The notes: generated by a model not told the origin, from the sequence alone. Shown: positions 34,501-43,457, counted from the stretch's first letter. The stretch: DNA of 64,000 bases from Cellulophaga sp. 20_2_10 (GCF_023476645.1 NZ_JAMCOJ010000003.1:248001-312000), one strand, 5' to 3'. Program-made: numbers and translations.

Positions 34501-34749
34501 ATTACCATCAAAATCTGTGGTTGTACCAGTAGTTGTTCCTTTTACAACAATACTAACACCTAGCATTGGTCCCATTTCATCAGAAACTGAACCTGTAATA
34601 GTTCTTTGTTGTGTATCTATAGGAGTGTTCTCTTTTGCACTTGCGTGTAAAGGTATAGCCAAAAGGCTACATAGTATAAGTTGTATTGAGAACAACTTAT
34701 TAAGCATGGAAAAATAATTTCCATTTTTTTTACTTTTTGGTTTTTTCAT
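31582..34749 (-). CDS. SusC-like TonB-dependent outer membrane transporter
   Basis: The 1055-residue protein has a signal peptide, a carboxypeptidase-regulatory-like domain (about 48-130, TITGSVSDEMGPMLGVSIVVKGT), a TonB-box-like and plug domain (EEVVVLGYTTRKKGEVTGSV, then SPLILIDG), and a long beta-barrel ending in TYTLGVNFSF. Length and layout match SusC/RagA proteins, which import oligosaccharides with energy from TonB-ExbBD. The gene starts the susCD pair and is preceded by about 400 bp of non-coding DNA containing the promoter. A later internal Met at codon 15 is an alternative start. Confidence 0.93.
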   Translation of the reverse strand: MKKPKSKKNGNYFSMLNKLFSIQLILCSLLAIPLHASAKENTPIDTQQRTITGSVSDEMGPMLGVSIVVKGTTTGTTTDFDGNYSIAVDNDATVLVFTYIGYKAQEVTVGSKSTINLTMAADAENLEEVVVLGYTTRKKGEVTGSVSSIKSEDIEKTSNKDLAKSLAGKVSGLIVNDRGGYPGSTGDVSLLIRGKSTLNNNSPLILIDGVVSGSFSQLSPQDVASITILKDGAAAIYGARAANGVILVTTKRGKSGKPKINISSSYNLSSFSVRPDLMSSEQYAIYENEITDRLGQAPRFSQEQINNYAAGTDPINFPSTDWSDLTFAKTSPESRNTISISGGSENVKYFVSGDFIKQVGLFKSGDLKFKQNQVRSNLDIKLTDDIKIGVDISGRFGNTQEPGIDANFIYKHIYTNEPTEVGIYPNGLPGWGGENGANPYVMSSNESGFVKRIDNTLRGRFSLDWDLKKITPGLSFKTFVGIRRQNNDQKSWYTPWTIYTYQGDTGEYVPSTGKSQRGGERILREGFWKFDEVQANATLYYKKKLGENHSISTFVGYEQAQSEQRQFWAERQGFPTKEHTELFAGSDDGQQSFGTSQEWGRVNYFGSFSYDYKKKYFVDFTIRHDGSSNFGPGKRYGTFPGIAASWAINKESFLDNVDWLTDLRLRGSWAKMGNDRIGAFQYLTRFDYGGPTNTANPNFYVFGAPGVSYNGYSPDNVPNPDITWETAYMKNIGLAFSMFDSKLTGDFNYFYQNREDILVTRAAAIPDAAGLTLPQENIGKVDNFGWELELGWSQQVNDNFSYNIGGNVTKAKNEVVYLAEAEDVPEWRKREGYSIDSYITYPTSGIFRDQAQVDATPVKLNGTIEGEPIYVDTDGNGKIDSNDRVRDFSSNIPQIQFGVFGGFKYKNFDMSFLLQGQAEAKMLVFFDQTGAKPEYVFDQRWTPTNRDSKYPRAFGQDDKFSGNQSGDPANFQGADLYLHDASFLRLKEIEVGYTIPKDKIKFCDIKVFARGLNLITMFSDVHKLGLDPEATGYNNFRESTYPSLKTYTLGVNFSF

Positions 34750-35160
34750 AATTCTGAGTTGTTACGTTAGGAGTTTTTAGTGACATAGTGTTCTGTGTTT
34801 AGCATTAGGAGCTTAAACATTTTTTCTTGTAGTTTTTTCTTTAAGATGTGATGCACTTGTTCTTTTAAAAAGTATAAATGTTAAAGGAAAAAATGCGGAC
34901 ATCGTAAAAATTAGTTTCATATCCCAAAAGAAACGTAAAAAACAGGGTCTCTATTTATCAATTTTACCTTTCGATAACATTATTTTAACCTTTTTGGTTA
35001 AAATGACTCGTATTTTGGGTAATGAGATGTGTTTTGGGGTAGGTGGCCTTTATAAGTTGATTTTTTCATCCTTAAAAGCTTTGGTTCTAGCGCTTAAGGA
35101 TGGGCATAAAAAAAACTCCTTAAAAATAAGAAGTTTGGTAATTAAAATTTTATGTGGTTA
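34750..35160. other. Non-coding region between susC and a sulfatase
   Basis: About 410 bp upstream of susC without a supported gene. It contains the terminator of the preceding sulfatase (35114-35135) and presumably the susC promoter. Plus-strand open frames here run into the sulfatase antisense and have no protein character. Confidence 0.5.
35114..35135 (-). terminator. Terminator downstream of the S1_19-like sulfatase
   Basis: On the minus strand AACTTCTTA, loop TTTT, TAAGGAGTT (one G-U pair) is followed by an eight-T run. It lies 26 bp after the sulfatase stop codon and separates it from susC. Confidence 0.75.
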
Positions 35161-36645
35161 CTATTTAGGTAAGGAAAATGTGTTATTAAAAGTAGCCATT
35201 GTACTGTCTTTCCATATTTTTTGTAAATACGTAGGGTCAAACCAAAGTGGTTCTACATGTGTTTTACTCCATTGTTCTGCATCACCTACAAGTCCTTTTA
35301 ATATTTCTGGATGTGTAGAGCTTAAGTCATTTTCTTCACTAATGTCCTCTGTAATTTTAAAAAGCTTCCAAGGTTGTCTGCTTACTTTTAGTGCTTTCCA
35401 TTCATTTTTTCTTGCAGATACATCTGTGTAACCTTCTCTATGGCGCATAGCAAATAAAGTTTCTTTTGCGTGCGGATCTTCATTGGCTAATATAGATTCC
35501 CATACGTTTTTACCATTTAAAATTTTGTTACTAGGTAGCTCTGCTTTTCCTATATGAGCCAAAGTTGGGTAGAGGTCTAAGCTGTTAATAGGGTAGTTGT
35601 TTTTTTCTCCTTTTGTAATGTGCTCTGGCCAATACATAAACATGGGTACACGATAACCACCTTCCCAGGTATCTCCTTTTCTTCCGTGCAGAGGGAAATT
35701 GGTTGCGCCGTGATCGGTGTTTCCGCCATTATCACTTAAAAAGATAATTAAAGTATTTTTTAATTGATTTGTTTCTTTTAGTGTGTTTACAATAGCGCCA
35801 ACTCCTCTATCTACGGCATAAACCATAGCGGCATAGGTTCTTCTGTCTTTATCTTTTATGTCTGCAAATTTTTCTAAATCTTCTTCTTTAGCTTCAAGTG
35901 GTACATGTGGTGCATTGTAAGCTAAATATAAAAAAAATGGTTTCTTTTTGCTTGAAGCCTCTTTTACAAAACGAGAAGCTTCTCTAGAAAAGGCATCGGT
36001 TAAATATTCTGTTTCTTTTACTTCTTTACCATTATGCTCTAATGGTAAAATGTAATCCCTAATTACTTTTTTATTGGCTTTTTTTTGTTTCTCATATTGA
36101 GTTCTATATTGCTCTGGGAAGTAATTGTGTCCACCTGCTAAAAAACCATAGAAGTCCGCAAAACCGCGTTGGTTGGGGTGAAATTCTTGCGTTGCTCCTA
36201 AGTGCCATTTTCCAATTGCACCGGTGTAATAACCGGACTCTTGCAATGTTTTAGCTATAAATTGTTCATTGGTAGAAATACCTTGCCCGGTAGATTTTCC
36301 GTTAGCTGCTAAGTTAAATTGGGATCCAATTGTATGCGGATACCTACCTGTTAATAATGCCGCTCTACTGGGGCCGCAAAACGGATGCGCTACATAGGCA
36401 GAGGTAAACATAGTGCCTGCGCCGGCTAGTTTGTCTAGCTCGGGTGTTCTAATGTCTTGGCTTCCGTTAAAACCAACATCGGAATACCCTAGATCATCAC
36501 AAAGAACAAGTAAAATATTAGGTTGCTTTGTTTCTGTTGTAACTTCTGGTGCTGCTTGTGCTACTTTTTTAGGCTTGTTCGTACAGCTTAATACTAATAG
36601 TGACGTTGCAAGAAAAATAGCCTTGGTGTTTTTATATAAAATCAT
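35161..36645 (-). CDS. S1-family sulfatase (probable S1_19)
   Basis: The 494-residue lipoprotein (LVLSC then polar linker) has LCDDLGYSDVGFNGS metal ligands and the formylglycine motif C-G-P-S-R at Cys90. It also has GAIGKWHLGATQEFHPNQRGF and FLSDNGG, the typical arylsulfatase core. Its position next to an S1_7-like sulfatase parallels the Zobellia carrageenan locus, where an S1_19 enzyme removes the 4-sulfate of iota-carrageenan. Subfamily and bond are inferred from context. It follows the 36658-38310 sulfatase by 12 bp in one operon. Confidence 0.85.
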   Translation of the reverse strand: MILYKNTKAIFLATSLLVLSCTNKPKKVAQAAPEVTTETKQPNILLVLCDDLGYSDVGFNGSQDIRTPELDKLAGAGTMFTSAYVAHPFCGPSRAALLTGRYPHTIGSQFNLAANGKSTGQGISTNEQFIAKTLQESGYYTGAIGKWHLGATQEFHPNQRGFADFYGFLAGGHNYFPEQYRTQYEKQKKANKKVIRDYILPLEHNGKEVKETEYLTDAFSREASRFVKEASSKKKPFFLYLAYNAPHVPLEAKEEDLEKFADIKDKDRRTYAAMVYAVDRGVGAIVNTLKETNQLKNTLIIFLSDNGGNTDHGATNFPLHGRKGDTWEGGYRVPMFMYWPEHITKGEKNNYPINSLDLYPTLAHIGKAELPSNKILNGKNVWESILANEDPHAKETLFAMRHREGYTDVSARKNEWKALKVSRQPWKLFKITEDISEENDLSSTHPEILKGLVGDAEQWSKTHVEPLWFDPTYLQKIWKDSTMATFNNTFSLPK

Positions 36646-36657
36646 ATGTTTTAAGAA

Positions 36658-38310
36658 CTAGTTAAGTTGCGCTAAATTGCCTTTCCAACCTTTGTTAAAT
36701 TGCACTAATAATTCAGATACAATTTCGGGGTTTTCTTTTGCGATATTTACGGTTTCAGTAGCGTCGTTATTGTGGTCGTAAAGTTCAATGAAAATAGGAT
36801 CAGCATTCTTGTCAGTGTAATCTTTCCAGACTATAAATCTGTAGTTTTTAGTTCGCATAGAGTATCCCATTAATTTATTTTCAAATAGGTCTCTATTCCA
36901 TTTATCTCCCTGTTGTTTTTTAATTCTCCCTTCAACTTCCTCTATTAAAGGACCAAAAGATGTTTCTTTCATTCCTTTAGATAAAGGGTTTGCTGCCCAT
37001 TCTCTTAAAGCAGGTGTAGGAAACTGACTAAATACTGCGGTTTTCCAGTCTTTTGCAGGGTTGCTTAATAAAGGTTTAAAGCTTTGTCCTTCTACTGTGT
37101 TAGGTACAGTTACCTCTGCTAAGTCACAAAGAGTAGGGTACATATCTACCAATTCTACTAAGGCATTTGTTTTTGTGCCTCTAATTTCTTTATCCATATC
37201 TGGAGTGGTAATTATTAAAGGTACTCTAGTTGCAATTTCATAATTGGTTGCTTTTCCCCAAATGCCCATATCTCCTAAGTGCCAACCGTGATCGCTCCAT
37301 AATATAACTATAGTGTTGTCTCTTTGACCAGACTCATCTAATGCTTTTAACATGCGACCTATTTGTGCATCTATGTAACTAACGCAAGCTAAATATGCGT
37401 GTTTTAATTTAATAGCTTGCTCGTCACTAATAGCTCCTTTTTTAGGAATATTAGCTCTTGCTCTTAATTCAAAAGAGGCGTGTAGGCCCATTGCTGCGCC
37501 ATCTTTAGGGCCATTTTTTTGCGCAGCTAACTTTATATCCTCTTCATTATATAAGTCCCAGTATTTTTTTGGAGCTTGCCAATCTAAGTGTGGTTTTTTC
37601 ATTCCTAAACCTAAGAAAAATGGTTTGTCTGGATTTTTACTTAGCATATCTTTTAAGGTAGCAATTGCTAAGTCCGTATTGTAACCGTCTTCATATTCAT
37701 TGTCGGGATAGTCTGCAAATTCATAAGCAGGACCTTTTCCTAGTCCGTTACGTAGTGCATTTTTACCGTATTTGGCAATCATTGCAGCACTGTTTTCCTT
37801 TTGCATCTTTATATTTTCTGGTAACTTGAAACCAAATTTCGGTTTTTTTTCACTGCTCATTGCACTATGCGGCACAGGCTTTCTACTCCATGACAGCTCT
37901 GGATCATTGTATTTTCCGTGAAAAATTTTACCAGTATGTACGGTTTCATATCCATTGGCCCAAAGGTTTTGTGGTAAGGTTACAATATCTGGGTTGGCTT
38001 CTCTAAAGTATGTAAAATTTTCAATAACCTTAATGCTTTCTGGTCTTGCACCAGTCATTAAGCTAGCTCTAGAAGGGCTACATATTGCTTCTTGGCAATA
38101 CGCATTGTTAAATTGTAAACCATTACTGGCCAAGGTATCTATGTTTGGTGTTATGGCAATCTCAGAGCCATATGTGCCTAATTCTGGACGTAAATCATCT
38201 ACAGCAATAAATAGAATGTTAAGCTTTTGTTTGGGTTCTTTTATTTTCTCTTTTTGTGATTGGCAACTGCTTATAAAGAAAAGTAGTACTATTAATTGCG
38301 CGTATCTCAT
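36658..38310 (-). CDS. S1-family sulfatase (iduronate-2-sulfatase-like, probable S1_7)
   Basis: The start at 38310 gives a clean lipoprotein signal (MRYAQLIVLLFFISSCQS). A second ATG four codons upstream is possible. Metal ligands VDDLRPELGTYG, formylglycine motif C-S-P-S-R (about residue 77) and LWSDHGWHLGDMGIWGK are all present. It is highly similar along its whole length to the sulfatase at 26377-27978. In carrageenan loci S1_7 enzymes act on kappa-carrageenan-type oligosaccharides after other desulfation steps. First gene of a two-sulfatase unit, divergent from the molybdenum hydroxylase. Confidence 0.85.
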   Translation of the reverse strand: MRYAQLIVLLFFISSCQSQKEKIKEPKQKLNILFIAVDDLRPELGTYGSEIAITPNIDTLASNGLQFNNAYCQEAICSPSRASLMTGARPESIKVIENFTYFREANPDIVTLPQNLWANGYETVHTGKIFHGKYNDPELSWSRKPVPHSAMSSEKKPKFGFKLPENIKMQKENSAAMIAKYGKNALRNGLGKGPAYEFADYPDNEYEDGYNTDLAIATLKDMLSKNPDKPFFLGLGMKKPHLDWQAPKKYWDLYNEEDIKLAAQKNGPKDGAAMGLHASFELRARANIPKKGAISDEQAIKLKHAYLACVSYIDAQIGRMLKALDESGQRDNTIVILWSDHGWHLGDMGIWGKATNYEIATRVPLIITTPDMDKEIRGTKTNALVELVDMYPTLCDLAEVTVPNTVEGQSFKPLLSNPAKDWKTAVFSQFPTPALREWAANPLSKGMKETSFGPLIEEVEGRIKKQQGDKWNRDLFENKLMGYSMRTKNYRFIVWKDYTDKNADPIFIELYDHNNDATETVNIAKENPEIVSELLVQFNKGWKGNLAQLN

Positions 38311-38603
38311 TGTATATATCAAAAAAGTTAATATTAAGTACTATCAAAATAACCTAAAATGAACAACTAAATATTCTTTTAATTTATCCATACCATACAC
38401 TATTTTACCCTATTTGTAAACGCCGTTGCTATTTTGGAGTATAGTAATTGGTTTTAGAACGAATAAAATCCTCTTTAAAACAAATTTGTATGATGTATTA
38501 TAGATAAAATAAAGTGTTAATAGGTTAAGTATAGCGGTTTGTTGTCCTTATTTTTGCGTAAATTGAAAACTTAGACATCTTTATAAAACTAAATAAAAGA
38601 TTT

Positions 38604-39062
38604 ATGACCAAGCTAAAAATTAATGGAGAAATACACACTATAGATGTAGATCCGGATATGCCTTTGTTATGGGCAATAAGAGATATTATAGGTTTTACTG
38701 GGACTAAATTTGGTTGTGGTAAAGGTTTTTGTGGTGCTTGTATGGTTTTAATGGATGGCAAGGCAGTAAATTCTTGTCAGCTTCCTGTTTCTTCTGTAGG
38801 TGAAAATGAATTAATTACTGTAGAAGGAGAAACAGAAAATCTTCAGTTGTTACAAAAATCTTGGGAAGAGCACAATGTCCCTCAATGTGGGTTTTGTCAG
38901 TCGGGTCAATTAATAACGGCAACAGCTTTGTTAAACGGTAATAGCAACCCGTCAGAAGAGGATATTAATAATGCTATGGTGCGTAATATTTGCCGTTGTG
39001 GTACATACCCTCGTATAAAAAAGGCTATTAACCATTCTGTAGAATTAAAAAACAAAGGCTAG
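38604..39062 (+). CDS. Molybdenum hydroxylase small subunit, two [2Fe-2S] clusters
   Basis: The 152-residue protein is a typical isoquinoline 1-oxidoreductase/aldehyde oxidase alpha subunit. The plant-type [2Fe-2S] motif is GCGKGFCGACMVLMDG (about 41-56) with a further Cys, and the helical-domain cluster has CGFCQSGQLI and ICRCGTYPRI. It carries electrons from the Mo site to an acceptor. No signal peptide, so it would be exported by hitch-hiking with the Tat-targeted large subunit. It is the first gene of a two-gene plus-strand unit inside the PUL, with a one-base gap to the large subunit. No cytochrome partner is adjacent. Confidence 0.9.
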   Translation: MTKLKINGEIHTIDVDPDMPLLWAIRDIIGFTGTKFGCGKGFCGACMVLMDGKAVNSCQLPVSSVGENELITVEGETENLQLLQKSWEEHNVPQCGFCQSGQLITATALLNGNSNPSEEDINNAMVRNICRCGTYPRIKKAINHSVELKNKG

Positions 39063-39063
39063 T

Positions 39064-41244
39064 ATGAAAGATGTAAAAAATGTAAGTCGTAGAAGCTTTT
39101 TAAAAGGTTTAGGTTTGGCTTCTGGAGGATTAATAATTGCTTCTGGAACAACTCTTTTTGTTGCTTGCGAGCCAAAAGATATAGTAGAATTTAATCCTAA
39201 TTTATTTGTTCAGCTTAATTCTGATGGAAATCTAATTTTGGTGGCATCAAGATCAGAAATGGGACAAGGGGTGCGTACTTCTTTAACATCTGTAATTGCA
39301 GATGAGATGGAGGCAGACTGGGATAGAGTTAGTATTTCTCAGGCAGTAGGTGATGTGAAATATGGCGATCAAAATACGGATGGTTCTAAAAGTGTACGTC
39401 TTCTGTTTGAAGAAATGCGTAAAATAGGCGCAGCTACAAAAGCAGTACTAATTGCTGCTGCAGCTAAAAAATGGGAAGTACCTGCATCAGAATTAAGAGC
39501 AGAAAATCATTTTGTTATAAATGCTAATGGTAAAAAAATAGGATTTGGAGATTTAGTAGAAATTGCTAAAACACTAGATGTACCTAAAGATGTACAGCTA
39601 AAAGACCCTAAAGATTTTAAATATATAGGTAAGTATTTACCAAGTAAAGATGTTGTAACATTATCTAATGGTAGCGCAGTTTTTGGTTTAGATAAGCGTG
39701 TAGATAATATGAAGTTTGCAGCAATAAAACGTTGTCCTGTTGCTTTTGGAACTGTAAAATCTTATGATAAAACAGCTGCCTTAAAAATAAAAGGTGTTAT
39801 AGATGTTGTAGAAATTCCTATGTTGCGTAAGCCTTTTGGTCCTTTAGGAGGTGTTGCTGTTGTAGCAACAAATACTTGGGCAGCTTTTAAAGGCAAAGAA
39901 GCATTAAAAGTACAGTGGGATCTGGGTGATAATAACACTTATGATTCTGAAGAGTATATGAAGCAATTAACAGCTAACGTACATAAAAAAGGAAAGGTTG
40001 CAAAAACGGTTGGAGACGTAGAAGACGCATTTAAAAAAGCATCTAAAACCATAGAAAGTACATACCAATTGCCACATTTAGTACATGCGCCAATGGAAGT
40101 TCCAAATGCGGTTGTTTGGGTTCAAGGAACTACCTGCGAAGTATGGGCGCCAACGCAAGAGCCGCAGCGAACAAGAACAGAAGTTAGTGCCTTTTTAGAA
40201 ACTGGAGAAGAAAATGTAACAGTTAATGTTACCTTTTTAGGTGGTGGATTTGGTAGAAAATCTAAGCCAGATTATATTGTAGAAGCTGCAGCTGTTTCTA
40301 AAGCCATTAATGCTCCTGTGCAAGTTGTTTGGACAAGAGAAGATGATATACAACATGGTTACTACCATACCGTGGCGGCACAATATATGAAAGGCGGTTT
40401 AGATAAAGAAGGTAAGGTAACTGGTTGGTTGCATCGTTTTGCATTGCCTTCTATAGCGTCTACTTTTGCTCCAGGTACTGTAGATCCTGCTCCTTTTGAA
40501 TCTGCAAGTGCTACAAACGTACCTTTTGAGATTCCTAACATGCAAGTAGAAACAGGTGAAGCGCCAGCACACGTTAGAATAGGTTGGTTGCGTTCTGTAA
40601 TTAATATTCCACACGGTTTTGCTATAAATGTTTTTGCTGATGAATTAGCGAATGAAGCAGGTATAGATCCGTTAGAGTTTAGATTAAATCTTATTGGTAG
40701 CGACCGTATTGAAGAGACAAAAAATGAATATAAATACGATACTGCTCGTTTAAAACATGTGCTAAAGCAAGCTGCTAAAAACGCAGAATGGGGTAAAAAA
40801 TTACCAGAAGGTCATGCAATGGGACTTGCAGTACATTACAGTTTTTTATCTTATGTAGCTTCTGTAGTTGAGGTATCTGTTATAAACAATAGAGTAAAAG
40901 TACACAATATACATTCTGTTATAGATTGTGGTTTGGCTGTAAACAAAAATACAATTACGGCGCAAATGGAAGGTGCTGCTATTTTTGGTATGTCTCTTGC
41001 TTTTTATGGTAAAATAACGGCAAAAGACGGAGCTATAGAACAAACCAATTTTGGTGATTATCAAATGTTACGTATGCCGCAAGCACCAAAAATACATGTA
41101 GAGATTGTTGAAAATAACGAAAAACCAACAGGTGTTGGTGAGCCAGGTGTGCCAGTTATTGCACCCGCAATTGTAAATGCAATTTTTAAAGCAACGGGTA
41201 CTAGGTACAAAACATTGCCACTTAAAGATCATAAGTTAGTTTAA
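39064..41244 (+). CDS. Tat-targeted molybdenum hydroxylase large subunit (aldehyde oxidase type)
   Basis: The 726-residue protein has a twin-arginine signal (VSRRSFLKGLGLASGGLIIA) and the xanthine-dehydrogenase-like molybdopterin domains of the IorB/aldehyde dehydrogenase group: EMGQGVRTSL, GGGFGRKSKPDYIVEAA and PTGVGEPGVPVIAPAIVNA, the last containing the catalytic Glu. Such enzymes hydroxylate aldehydes or N-heterocycles with water and a Mo cofactor. Its presence inside a carrageenan locus, in the periplasm, suggests an aldehyde substrate such as open-chain 3,6-anhydro-galactose, but this is inference. No Mo-insertion gene is present here. A strong bidirectional terminator follows. Confidence 0.88.
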   Translation: MKDVKNVSRRSFLKGLGLASGGLIIASGTTLFVACEPKDIVEFNPNLFVQLNSDGNLILVASRSEMGQGVRTSLTSVIADEMEADWDRVSISQAVGDVKYGDQNTDGSKSVRLLFEEMRKIGAATKAVLIAAAAKKWEVPASELRAENHFVINANGKKIGFGDLVEIAKTLDVPKDVQLKDPKDFKYIGKYLPSKDVVTLSNGSAVFGLDKRVDNMKFAAIKRCPVAFGTVKSYDKTAALKIKGVIDVVEIPMLRKPFGPLGGVAVVATNTWAAFKGKEALKVQWDLGDNNTYDSEEYMKQLTANVHKKGKVAKTVGDVEDAFKKASKTIESTYQLPHLVHAPMEVPNAVVWVQGTTCEVWAPTQEPQRTRTEVSAFLETGEENVTVNVTFLGGGFGRKSKPDYIVEAAAVSKAINAPVQVVWTREDDIQHGYYHTVAAQYMKGGLDKEGKVTGWLHRFALPSIASTFAPGTVDPAPFESASATNVPFEIPNMQVETGEAPAHVRIGWLRSVINIPHGFAINVFADELANEAGIDPLEFRLNLIGSDRIEETKNEYKYDTARLKHVLKQAAKNAEWGKKLPEGHAMGLAVHYSFLSYVASVVEVSVINNRVKVHNIHSVIDCGLAVNKNTITAQMEGAAIFGMSLAFYGKITAKDGAIEQTNFGDYQMLRMPQAPKIHVEIVENNEKPTGVGEPGVPVIAPAIVNAIFKATGTRYKTLPLKDHKLV

Positions 41245-41266
41245 TACACTAGAATTAATACAAATT

Positions 41267-41302
41267 AAAAAGGGGATAAGTTGTAAAACTTATCCCCTTT
41301 TT
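41267..41302. terminator. Bidirectional terminator between Mo hydroxylase and GH127 genes
   Basis: AAAAAGGGGATAAG (41267-41280), loop TTGTAAAA, CTTATCCCCTTTTT (41289-41302): a 14-base stem with U-runs on both strands between convergent genes. Confidence 0.92.
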
Positions 41303-41323
41303 TCATAAAAATTAACTTATTTT

Positions 41324-43429
41324 TTATTCCCAAACAACTGGTAAAAACACAGTCATTTCGCTTTCTTTTTCATTATTTCTGTTAGACCAAGCGTAATAAG
41401 GAACAAAGGTAGTATTGTATGTTTCCCATTGCGGTTTGTTTACTTTGTGGTACATTTTATCAGCTTTACTGGCATCTTTACGTAATAAAACGTTTCCTGT
41501 GATGGCAGACACACCGCCTAAGAAATCTGGTCTGTATTCAGATGTAAGTTGTGATGCATCACCTTTAATAAACACATCTAAAATACTAGTATCCTTAGGT
41601 AAATCTGCAGATTCTACGCAGTATACAAGAGGACCTCTTTTTATAGCTACCTGGTTACGTACTTCTTCAATACGCTCATGGCCTTCTACAAAGTTTATGT
41701 CTAATGGCATTGCAATGCGTAGTACATCATCTTTTTTCCATTCGCGTGTAATCGTAGTAAACTCACCAGCTTTTATAGTGGCATCAACTTCTTTACCATT
41801 TACTAAAACCTTTGTGTTTTCTGCCCAATCCGGAATTCTAACAAGCATATCAAAAGGAGTACTTTTACAGGCTTGCATTGTTATTTTTACATCTCCATTC
41901 CATGGGTACGCCGTTTCTTGTTTCAATTCTATTTTAGAACCATCTGTAAGTGTCGATTTTAGTGTGTTGCCACCATAAAGGTTAACGGCAATACCATTTT
42001 TAGATTTGCTGTATGCCCAGCCAGATACTTTTGCAATGGTACGCACAAGGTTAGGAGGACAACAAAAACAATCTAAATACGCTTGTCTTGTAGGGAATTC
42101 CGTGTTCATTTTATCATAATCTCTAGAACCGTGAATTACTCTAAGTGGGTTGGCGTAGTAATACCTATCTCCTTCTAAATTGATACCAGATAAAGCACTG
42201 TTGTACAATACCGTTTCCATAATGTCTGCGTATTTAGATTCTCCATGTACGCCTAACATACGGTAACTAAACATTGAGTTACATACATTAGCGCAAGTCT
42301 CGTTATACGCGGTCATATTAGGCATCATATACTCGTCTATAAAGCCTTCTTCTATTTTATCTCTGTTGGTAGATGCTCCGTAGTGAGTTTGACCTACAGC
42401 ACCAGTTACATACATTTTTTTAAGTGCAACATTCATCCATAGTTTGTCTAAAGCATCAATTAAAGCTTGTTCTCCGGTTTCAGCATAAACATCTGCCGCT
42501 CCTGCGTAATAATACAATGCTAACACAGCATGGCCAACAGCTTCGTCAGACTTGCGTAAAGGTGTGCGTTCTTGTACCATATCTCCAATAGGATACCCTT
42601 TTGTTTCTGCTGTTTCTGCAACTTTGTAAGATCCTCTGTTGTTAATAAATTTCTCTGCTAACTCTAAATAGCGTTTGTCATTTGTTGTTCTGTACAATTC
42701 TACCAAGCCCATAATTTGGGTTTGGTTAAATCCAAATCGACCATAACGCTCATCATCTGTCATAAATAACGAGTGCAATAAGTCTGCGTGTTTAACAGCA
42801 ATGTCTAAAAAGTTAGTCTGACCAGTAATTCTGTAATGAATACAAGCACTAGTTAATAAGTGTCCAGAATTATACATTTCATGAAACTTTCGGTTTTCAT
42901 ACCTAGAACGATCTTTGTTTAATTGTATCTGTGTTTGTAGGTAGCCATCTTTTTCTTGTGCTTTTCCAATGATATCAATATAACTATCTATTTCTTTTAA
43001 TAAAGCCTCATCTTTATTTTGAGCGTAAACATACATTGTAGCTTCCATAAACTTATAAAAGTCACCGTCATGCCAATGCATTCCTTTGTGCTCACCTTCT
43101 TTTAAGCCAGCAGCAATTTTAAAGTTGTTTAAGGCGTGGCCAGTATCACCAGTCAACAGACTACGCATATAGGGAACCATTTTTGTTTCGGCAATTTTAA
43201 ATTTATCTGCCCAAAAGCCTTCTGTCCATTGGCAATCTCCCATATCTATGCTTTTAAAAGCAACATGCGGACTATTGGCATTATTTATAATACCTGCATT
43301 AGGATCTAAGTTTAGAGCTAGATCTTTACTTTCTGTATTTGCAGTTGCTTCCGGAACCTTTGCTTTTTTATCTTGTCCACAAGAGGAAAGTACCAGAGTA
43401 CTAAAGGCTATAAGTGTAAAGTGTTTCAT
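41324..43429 (-). CDS. GH127 glycoside hydrolase (probable 3,6-anhydro-D-galactosidase)
   Basis: The start at 43429 preserves a lipoprotein signal (LIAFSTLVLSSCGQ). The ATG at 43477 would overlap the upstream sulfatase gene. The Zn-binding residues of GH127 (HypBA1-type Glu338, Cys340, Cys417, Cys418) are present as Glu377, Cys379, Cys456 and Cys457, with the same 79-residue spacing. HypBA1 is a beta-L-arabinofuranosidase. In Zobellia carrageenan loci GH127 members cleave terminal alpha-1,3-linked 3,6-anhydro-D-galactose, and the neighbouring S1 sulfatases, GH129 and anhydro-galactose pathway favour that here. It follows the sulfatase by 28 bp. Long antisense frames within it are not genes. 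Confidence 0.85.
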   Translation of the reverse strand: MKHFTLIAFSTLVLSSCGQDKKAKVPEATANTESKDLALNLDPNAGIINNANSPHVAFKSIDMGDCQWTEGFWADKFKIAETKMVPYMRSLLTGDTGHALNNFKIAAGLKEGEHKGMHWHDGDFYKFMEATMYVYAQNKDEALLKEIDSYIDIIGKAQEKDGYLQTQIQLNKDRSRYENRKFHEMYNSGHLLTSACIHYRITGQTNFLDIAVKHADLLHSLFMTDDERYGRFGFNQTQIMGLVELYRTTNDKRYLELAEKFINNRGSYKVAETAETKGYPIGDMVQERTPLRKSDEAVGHAVLALYYYAGAADVYAETGEQALIDALDKLWMNVALKKMYVTGAVGQTHYGASTNRDKIEEGFIDEYMMPNMTAYNETCANVCNSMFSYRMLGVHGESKYADIMETVLYNSALSGINLEGDRYYYANPLRVIHGSRDYDKMNTEFPTRQAYLDCFCCPPNLVRTIAKVSGWAYSKSKNGIAVNLYGGNTLKSTLTDGSKIELKQETAYPWNGDVKITMQACKSTPFDMLVRIPDWAENTKVLVNGKEVDATIKAGEFTTITREWKKDDVLRIAMPLDINFVEGHERIEEVRNQVAIKRGPLVYCVESADLPKDTSILDVFIKGDASQLTSEYRPDFLGGVSAITGNVLLRKDASKADKMYHKVNKPQWETYNTTFVPYYAWSNRNNEKESEMTVFLPVVWE

Positions 43430-43457
43430 ATTTTTAAATTGAGTATAAGTTAGTTTG

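Noticed and set aside
34994-35431. Plus-strand frame of 145 codons upstream of susC
   Set aside because: The right half is antisense to a sulfatase and the left half covers a terminator. No protein family pattern.
41415-41978. Long plus-strand open frame of 187 codons
   Set aside because: It lies entirely antisense to the GH127 gene, which has all family residues. The antisense translation has no domain and atypical composition.
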